Source: Crocodylus rhombifer (taxonomy: Eukaryota; Chordata; Crocodylia; Crocodylidae). Taken from it: 64,000 nucleotides of DNA. Below the pieces are notes generated by a model, which did not search any database, had not been told where the DNA came from, and saw only the letters and a program-made list of their open reading frames with translations. The stretch covers positions 71,844 to 135,843 of the forward strand of contig JAVSML010020810.1 of assembly GCA_038503035.1 (NCBI GenBank), read 5' to 3'. Each line of letters starts with the position of its first letter. Position 1 is the first letter of the stretch. A program made the translations under genes and the position numbers. Below are positions 58,613-64,000 of this stretch, piece by piece.

Positions 58613-61600
58613 TTAGGAGGTGTCTAACGGGCTCTTAACATGCCATGTGTTTCCTACAGTCTTTGTAAGTTTTAAGGGTGGAACAGCTTGCTTTTCTGGT
58701 GGTGCTGGCGATGTTGGCTCTTCTCCGGGTTTCAAGTGGCCATGGTGGATCCAGGATTCCTTCTTGGCAACTTTGACTGCAGTGTGAGTCGTCAGCAGGA
58801 CTTGAAAGGGACCTTCCCACCGCGGTGCTAAACAGTTCTGTCGTCGATGCTTTTTGATCCACACCTAATCGCCGGGTCGGTACGGATGGAGATTGGTGTC
58901 AAGGGGTACTGGTTGTACCAACACTGCGGACCTGTGAAGAGAACTGAGAGACTGCTGTAATGACAAGACATAATTTTTATCTCTCCTAAACAGGCTTACA
59001 TGTGGACTTTGCCAGTCTTTATACAACGGTGGGGGATGACCAAACAGTAACTCATAGGGTGACAGATTTAGAGGTTTGCGTGGTTTAGTTTTAAGAACAA
59101 ACAACACAATGGGCAAGGCTTCAGGCTATTTTAATTTGGTTTCAGCACAGATCTTTTCTAAAAGGGTTTTCAGGGATAGGTTTAACCTTTTTACTTGACC
59201 CGAGGATTGTGGGTGGTAAGGGGTATGAAACTGTGCTTGAATTCTTAAGGCTTTATACACTCCTTGCAATATCCTTTCAGTAAAGTGTGAGCCTCGATCT
59301 GATTCAATAACTTCAGGAAGTCCGAATCTTGGTACAATGTCTCTAAGGAGGGCTTTGACTACAGTTGAGGCATCTGCTTGCGAAGCAGGGAAAGCTTCTG
59401 GCCATCCGGTGAGCTAGTCGATTACTACTAAACAATGCTTATAGTGGAAAGCCTTTGGTAAGTCTATATAATTGACCTGGAGTCTTTGAAATGGTAGATA
59501 GGCCCATGGCCTCCCCACTTTATGAATATTTTTTTTTCCTTGTGATTAAATGCTTGGCATGCAGGGCAGGAGTTGACAATCCTGGCGGCTTCCACATAAA
59601 TGCCAGGCACGAACCAGTCACGGAGAAAACTGCGCACTAGATTTTCTTTACCAGAGTGGTTTAGACGATGGGCTCCTTGGGAAAGCATGCAAAGAACAGC
59701 TCTGGGGGCAATGGGACGCCCGTCAGATACTCGCCAAATGCCATCTGTCCCTTCAGTGCCTGCATATTTGGTCTTCCAGTCCCGGACTTCTGTCGGTTGA
59801 AGGTGCTGGTATATGGAGGTTGGGCTGGCTAAAGTGATGCATAAGAGGTGAGAGTGGGTGTTGTTAGAAACGGGTTGAATAGCCTCTGCCTTTGCGGCTG
59901 CATCAGCCATATGGTTCCTGGCAGCAATCTTAGTACTGTCCTTGGAATGACCTGGACAGTGGACAACTGCGATTTCTTTGGGTAACAGGATAGCATTCAG
60001 AAGATTGTTGACTTCTGTGGCATTAGCAATTTAGTGTCCATTTGAGGTGAGAAATCTTCGTTGCTTCTACAGTTGGTCGGTTGCGTGACAAATACCAAAC
60101 GCATATTGAGAGTCAGTAAAAATGGTTACTGAACAGTTTGTGGTGAGCTCACATGCTCACATGGGTTATGCAAGGGTTGATCTTTAAGGTCACTCCAGGG
60201 TTTTTCCACACACTCAACTCATATACAGCAATCATGGTGTGGCTGTCCTTCATCTGCCTTTGGCAGAAGGGTGGCTGGGTTGAGTTGTGCACATCGCTGT
60301 ATGGTAATGTTTTCAGATGTCAGCAAAAGGACTTCGTATTGGTTGAGTCTCTGGTTTGAGAAATGCTGAGTGTTATGCTGGAGGAGGAGAGCCTTGACTG
60401 AATGTGGCACTCTTACGATAACCAGGTGGCCCAAGACCAGATCTTGGGCTTGCTGTACCAGCATTGCGGCGGCAGCGACGGAGCGAAGACATGAAACAGC
60501 TCTTTGGGTGACTGGGTCCAGCTGAACTCAGTAGTATGTGACTGGTCGAGGCCGATCTCCCCAGGGTTGCATCAGTACTCCAGAAGCCACTCTCTGTTTT
60601 CATGAACATATAAGATAAAAGGTTTAGTATAGTCAGGGAGGCCCAGGGCTGGTGCAGTCATGAGGGCATGTTTTATTTGGTGAAATGCTTGTTCTTTATC
60701 TTTAGACCAGTGAACAGGATCCTCGGCTTCTTTAGCAGTAGCTTGAACTAAAGGATGGACTATTTACCCAAAGGCCGGGATCTAGGGTCTGCAAAATCCT
60801 GCCATGCCCAAGAGTGCACGGATTTGCCTTTTATTCTGGGGCTGTGGGAGATCTTGAATGCCTCGTAAACTTCTGGGTGATAACTTCCTGGTGCCTGCTT
60901 TGAGTATGTAGCCTAGATACTCAACTTCAGGCTGGCAGTATTGTAGCTTTGAGGGAGACACTTTATGTCCTTGTTCTGCAAGGGCAGAGAGTAACTTTGC
61001 AGTGTCTCCTTGACAGCTCTCTGTGCTGTTTGAAGCTAGCAAGAGGTCATCTACATGAACAATCAAAGCGGCCTCTGAGGCTAGAGTGACCGCAGATAAA
61101 ACTTTATGCAGGATTTGTGAAAACAGTGTGGGGGATTTCACATACCCTTGCGGTAATTGAGTCCAGGTTAACTGTCTCCTTTTCCAAGTGAAAGCAAACA
61201 AGTACTGTGAATCTGGGTGTATGGGAATACTGAAGAAAGCTGCACACAGGTCGATGACAGTGTAGTAAATTGCTGTGGCTGGGATGGTTGTTACAATAGT
61301 AGCCAGATTTGGAACCACAGGGTGTCGTGGAATAACATAACTGTTAATTGCCTGAAGGTTTTGTATGAACCGGTACATGGGTTTACTATCAGGACTGGGT
61401 TTAGGTTTTTTGACTGGAAGGATGGGGTGTTACAGGGTGAGAGATACTTCTTTAGTATTTTTTGTTCTAGATAGCTAGTCACCAGTGGTTCTAAATTTTT
61501 CTCCGCCTCTTTGGAGAGGGGATACTGGGGTACCGACAGGGGTTGACCTGGCTTTGTTTGGATACTGACTGGGGTAGCAGATTTAAGGAGCCCTACTGTT

Positions 61601-62170
61601 GTGGGGGTCCATCCCCACAGTGATTCAGGCAAAGTTTGGAGATCTTTGGGGAGGGAAGGGCACTCAGACTCTTTAAGCATGGCCTGAAAGACGAAGAGGT
61701 TAGTACTGGGGACAGTAATTTGGATTCCGTTTGGGCTACACTGCAAGGTGGCATGGAGCTTGCAGAGCAGATCTCTCCCCAGTAAGTTAACAGGTGATCC
61801 ACTTGAGAGTAAGAAGGCATGCTCAGTTGTTAAGGGTCCAATGGTGACTTTCGTAGGAACACTATAAGGGATGCTAAAGGGCTTTCCTGAGACTCCTACC
61901 ACCCGTTCAGTTTTTGCTACTCTTAATATGGCTTGACTTGGGGAGACACCCAGTGAAGAAAGATCTGCACCAGTATTAATTATATATCTGACCCTGGAGT
62001 TCTAGGTTAATATATGGCTCAGAGGATGGACATTCTAATTTGTGTGAAGTTTCATTAAAATCTTCAAGGTTCATCTCGTGGAAGAGCCCCCCCTTATGTC
62101 AATCCTCAAGTTCAGGCAACTCCTCCAGGTATCGTTGGTAGTGGTTAACTTCGGGCGGGGCAGGCGTGCA
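58613..62170 (-). pseudogene. pol: pol: protease, reverse transcriptase, RNase H, integrase (broken)
   Basis: Pol continues in the gag frame after the gag stop. Protease: the active site reads NTGAD (first codon 61975-61977), with Asn for Asp. RT: 61378-60782 open, with motif A YTVIDLCAAF, motif B LPQGYVKSP, and HVDD at 61046-61057 where gammaretroviruses have YVDD. RNase H: FTDSQYAFGICH near 60100 and MADAAAKAEA at 59910. Integrase: the HRLNH...CPAC zinc ligands (about 59560-59670), D at 59417-59419, D at 59297-59299, and Lys at 59189-59191 exactly where the DD35E Glu belongs. The C-terminus is WEGPFQVLLTTHTAVKVAKK. Stops: 62099, 60782, 60067, 59414, 59126 and 58865 (first base of each plus-strand triplet). 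Frameshifts near 61980, 61425 and 59490. Non-functional. Confidence 0.9.
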
Positions 62171-63694
62171 TTAAATGGTGCAGGGGGTCCCTCGTGGGCA
62201 GACCGGGCAATCTCGTTTCCAGTGCCCTCTTTGTTTGCAATAATTGCAAGGGGGTTGAGGCCCCCTTGTTGGTTGGTTGAAGGGTTGGGAAGACCATGTA
62301 CGGGGTCTGTCTTGTTCTCGCCCTCTCCCTCGGCCTCGGCTGTAGCCTTGCCGGGGAGGTGCTTGAAAGTGTTGAGTGAGAGCAGCTGCTAACATATTCA
62401 CTTCCTTTTGCTTCAGTTTTAATTTTTCTTGCTTCTGGACCTCAGGGCGTTGGTCAAAGACATAGGAAGCCAGATCGACTAACTGGGGAAGCGTTTTGGT
62501 GGTCCAATCAGGGTGGTGCTTAGTGATATATTTTTTTATATCATCAGTTGCTTGACTAACAAATGCAGAATTTACTATCATTTGATTGGCAAGGCTGCTG
62601 GGGTCGAAATCACCACCATGTCTATTTATAGTACTCAGGAGTTTTTGACAGTAATCACTCGGGTGTTCATTTGGTCCTTGTTTAATAGCCTGGACTTTGG
62701 TCCAGTCTGCTCTTTTTTTGCCTGCTCTTTTTAGCCCTTCTAAAAGGGATTGGTGGGCATGTTGCAAGTGCAACAGATTATTGCTGCCTTCAGCATTTGG
62801 ATTTGATCCAGGATCTTGTACTGGCTAATTAGTTCTATTTTGCGCGTCTTCTGACACCCACTGATTTCCTTGGTTTATAATTTCTGCTTTCTCTTCTTTG
62901 GTGAGAAGAGCATCTAGTAGCTGATTCATATCTGTCCATGTACGATTGTGAGTATTAATTATGGTTTCTATTCTGTGTCTCACTGACTCTGGATCGTCTC
63001 TAAACTTGGGGGTGTTAGTTTGCCACAGGACAAGGTCTTGAGGATTGAACAGGACATGTGTGTATGGATATTGGATTTCTTTCTCTGTGGCAATAGGGTA
63101 CTGACACAGTGGAGCTAGACGAGCAGGCAGCTGTTTCTTTATTTGACTTCGCGTGTGTGTCGACACAGGGGAAGAACTTCCTGTTTCATTATTGGAGGAA
63201 TGTTCACTTGAAGCGGTGGATGTGGGGGTTGGGAGCGTGACTGGCGCCGGGAGTGGTGGTGGTCCTGCTGGATGCCACTCATCTTCCTTTGACTTAGGGG
63301 CAGTTGGAACATATGGAGGTGGCAAAGTTTCAGAGGGGTTTTTAGGATCAACCTGGAGCAGAGCCAGGTGTCGAGTTTCTTTTTTAGAGGAGCCCAAGTG
63401 ACTCTTTTTTATTTTGCTTGCAGCACTGGCTCAGACATACTAGTAATTCATCTGATGGGGTTGTGGATCTTCCAGAGATCCTCTGAGGTACCTCAGGGTT
63501 TCTCGGTCAAAAGAACCAAGACTAGGCCACCGTTGACTTGGATCCTCATAAGTGTATCCAGGCCAGACAGTTGTAGATAGCTGGATCAATTTAAGCTTAT
63601 TAACCTGACCAGTTCCCAGGATTTTAGCTCAACCAGAAAGGACAATTCCAAGGGGACTTCCCGGTGGGACAGGGACTGACCCCGTCTGTCCCAT
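62171..63694 (-). pseudogene. gag: gag: matrix, capsid, nucleocapsid (in-frame stops)
   Basis: Gag forms the virus particle. The start at 63694-63692 gives MGQTGSVPVPPGSP, with Gly2 suited to N-myristoylation and membrane targeting. The frame runs 1524 nt without a frameshift to TAA at 62171-62173, about the usual gammaretroviral length. A PPPY late-domain motif lies at 63311-63322. Capsid is recognised from the TEKEIQYPYTHVLFNP region (about 63100-63040) and the DWTKVQAIKQGPNEHPSDYC region (about 62700). Nucleocapsid has one CCHC finger, CNYCKQRGHWKRDC, at 62207-62248, followed by a basic, RGRGR-rich context. Four in-frame stops break it: TGA 63629-63631, TAG 63440-63442, TGA 63431-63433 and TAG 62825-62827. 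Confidence 0.9.
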
Positions 63695-64000
63695 CCTGTC
63701 TCCCTTGGCGGGGTACCCCTTTGCCTTTAAACCAGAATACCAGAGTTGATTTACAGACTAGACCTGACCAGTGCCCCAAACAGGAAAGGGGACTTATTAA
63801 AGAGAAGAGATAAGATTAGAAATCGGTTCCTCTGTGCATGAATGGAGACAAATGTTGCGCCACACAGCTTTCCCGGCCCAAAAGGGTCGGACGGACAATG
63901 CTCTATGGTTGCCTGTGTTACCAGTTTGAGGAACTGGGAGAAGACAGGCCTAAGACACAGACAGACAGACAGAGACACAGATAACAAGGAGCCTGAGAAT
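63695..64000 (-). other. Proviral 5' untranslated leader (partial)
   Basis: The 306 bp upstream of gag on the viral strand are non-coding. A (TCTG)n run lies at 63957-63982. CTGGTAAC at 63917-63924 could be the splice donor. No primer-binding site matching a tRNA 3' end was identified, and the 5' LTR is not in the window. Confidence 0.6.

Larger units (their letters stand above)
57956..64000 (-). mobile_element. Gammaretrovirus-like endogenous retrovirus, env absent, 5' end cut by window
   Basis: In viral order, from right to left: untranslated leader (64000-63695), gag (63694-62171), pol (62170-58613), polypurine tract (58429-58440) and the 3' LTR (58426 to about 57956). Class I/gamma features are an N-terminal MGQT word, a single CCHC finger in nucleocapsid, gag and pol in one frame separated by one stop, and gamma-type integrase ends. 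No env fits in the 172 bp between pol and the polypurine tract. The 5' LTR and primer-binding site must lie beyond 64000, so LTR divergence cannot be used for dating here. The element is defective. Confidence 0.9.

Noticed and set aside
59600..61474. Plus-strand frames at 59600-59800, 60153-60359 and 61217-61474
   Set aside because: They are antisense shadows of pol, which is clearly read on the minus strand.
63846..63862. Retroviral primer-binding site (TGGCGCAACATTTG on the viral strand)
   Set aside because: It starts TGGCGC like lysine-tRNA sites, but the following bases match no tRNA 3' end I know and no LTR end (CA) precedes it properly.
1..64000. CRISPR array, operons, bacterial-type regulatory sites
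   Set aside because: No direct-repeat/spacer pattern and no prokaryotic gene organisation; the sequence is vertebrate repeat-rich DNA.

Overview
This is vertebrate, non-coding, repeat-rich DNA. I recognise no exon of a cellular protein-coding gene on either strand. The best clue to the organism is the CR1 retrotransposon complement: one CR1 tail opens the window (1-48), a near-identical one lies at about 47.43 kb, and older CR1 copies occur in both orientations. With the hAT and Tigger relics and a gammaretrovirus-like provirus, this points to a sauropsid, most likely a crocodilian. That is an inference from repeat style; no species marker was seen.

Layout, left to right. 0-10.4 kb: an older CR1 on the minus strand (1852-~4950), itself hit by two insertions, and a CR1 on the plus strand (9000-10345). 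10.4-24.7 kb: mostly unique AT-rich DNA with hAT-like fragments, a small fold-back element (12093-12240), a bipartite repeat with a GC-rich core (13.3-14.06 kb), a solo LTR with a 5-bp target duplication (18594-19508), and a palindromic MITE-like element (21227-21578). 24.7-32.6 kb: CR1 pieces, a broken hAT transposase gene with an apparent intron (about 25.24-26.80 kb, minus), and a 2.9-kb Tigger/pogo element (29637-32573) with terminal repeats, a dead transposase and an internal 87-bp minisatellite. 32.6-50.5 kb: unique DNA with more GC-rich-core elements (35.9-36.74, 38.68-39.47, 42.02-43.37 kb), a perfect 16-bp hairpin (44.54 kb), and a young CR1 nested inside an older one (47.04-48.56 kb). 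50.56-52.15 kb: a hAT copy with an exact 8-bp target duplication and a BED zinc-finger reading frame. 52.2-57.9 kb: unique DNA, a 10-N gap and a 20-G run.

The right end (about 57.95-64.00 kb, minus strand) is a gammaretrovirus-like provirus cut by the window edge. Visible are the untranslated leader, gag, pol in the same frame after one stop, a polypurine tract and the 3' LTR. There is no room for env. The coding region is dead: about ten in-frame stops, at least three frameshifts, and changed catalytic residues in protease and integrase. Many lesions fit G-to-A change on the viral sense strand.

No host operon or pathway is present; the genes here are selfish elements at different stages of decay. 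I found no convincing new biological system. The items most worth checking are the G-to-A pattern in the env-less provirus, the Tigger transposase C-terminus (a PCNA-binding-like motif followed by an H1-like S/T-P-x-K tail), the in-frame 87-bp repeat inside the Tigger element, and the perfect hairpin at 44.54 kb.
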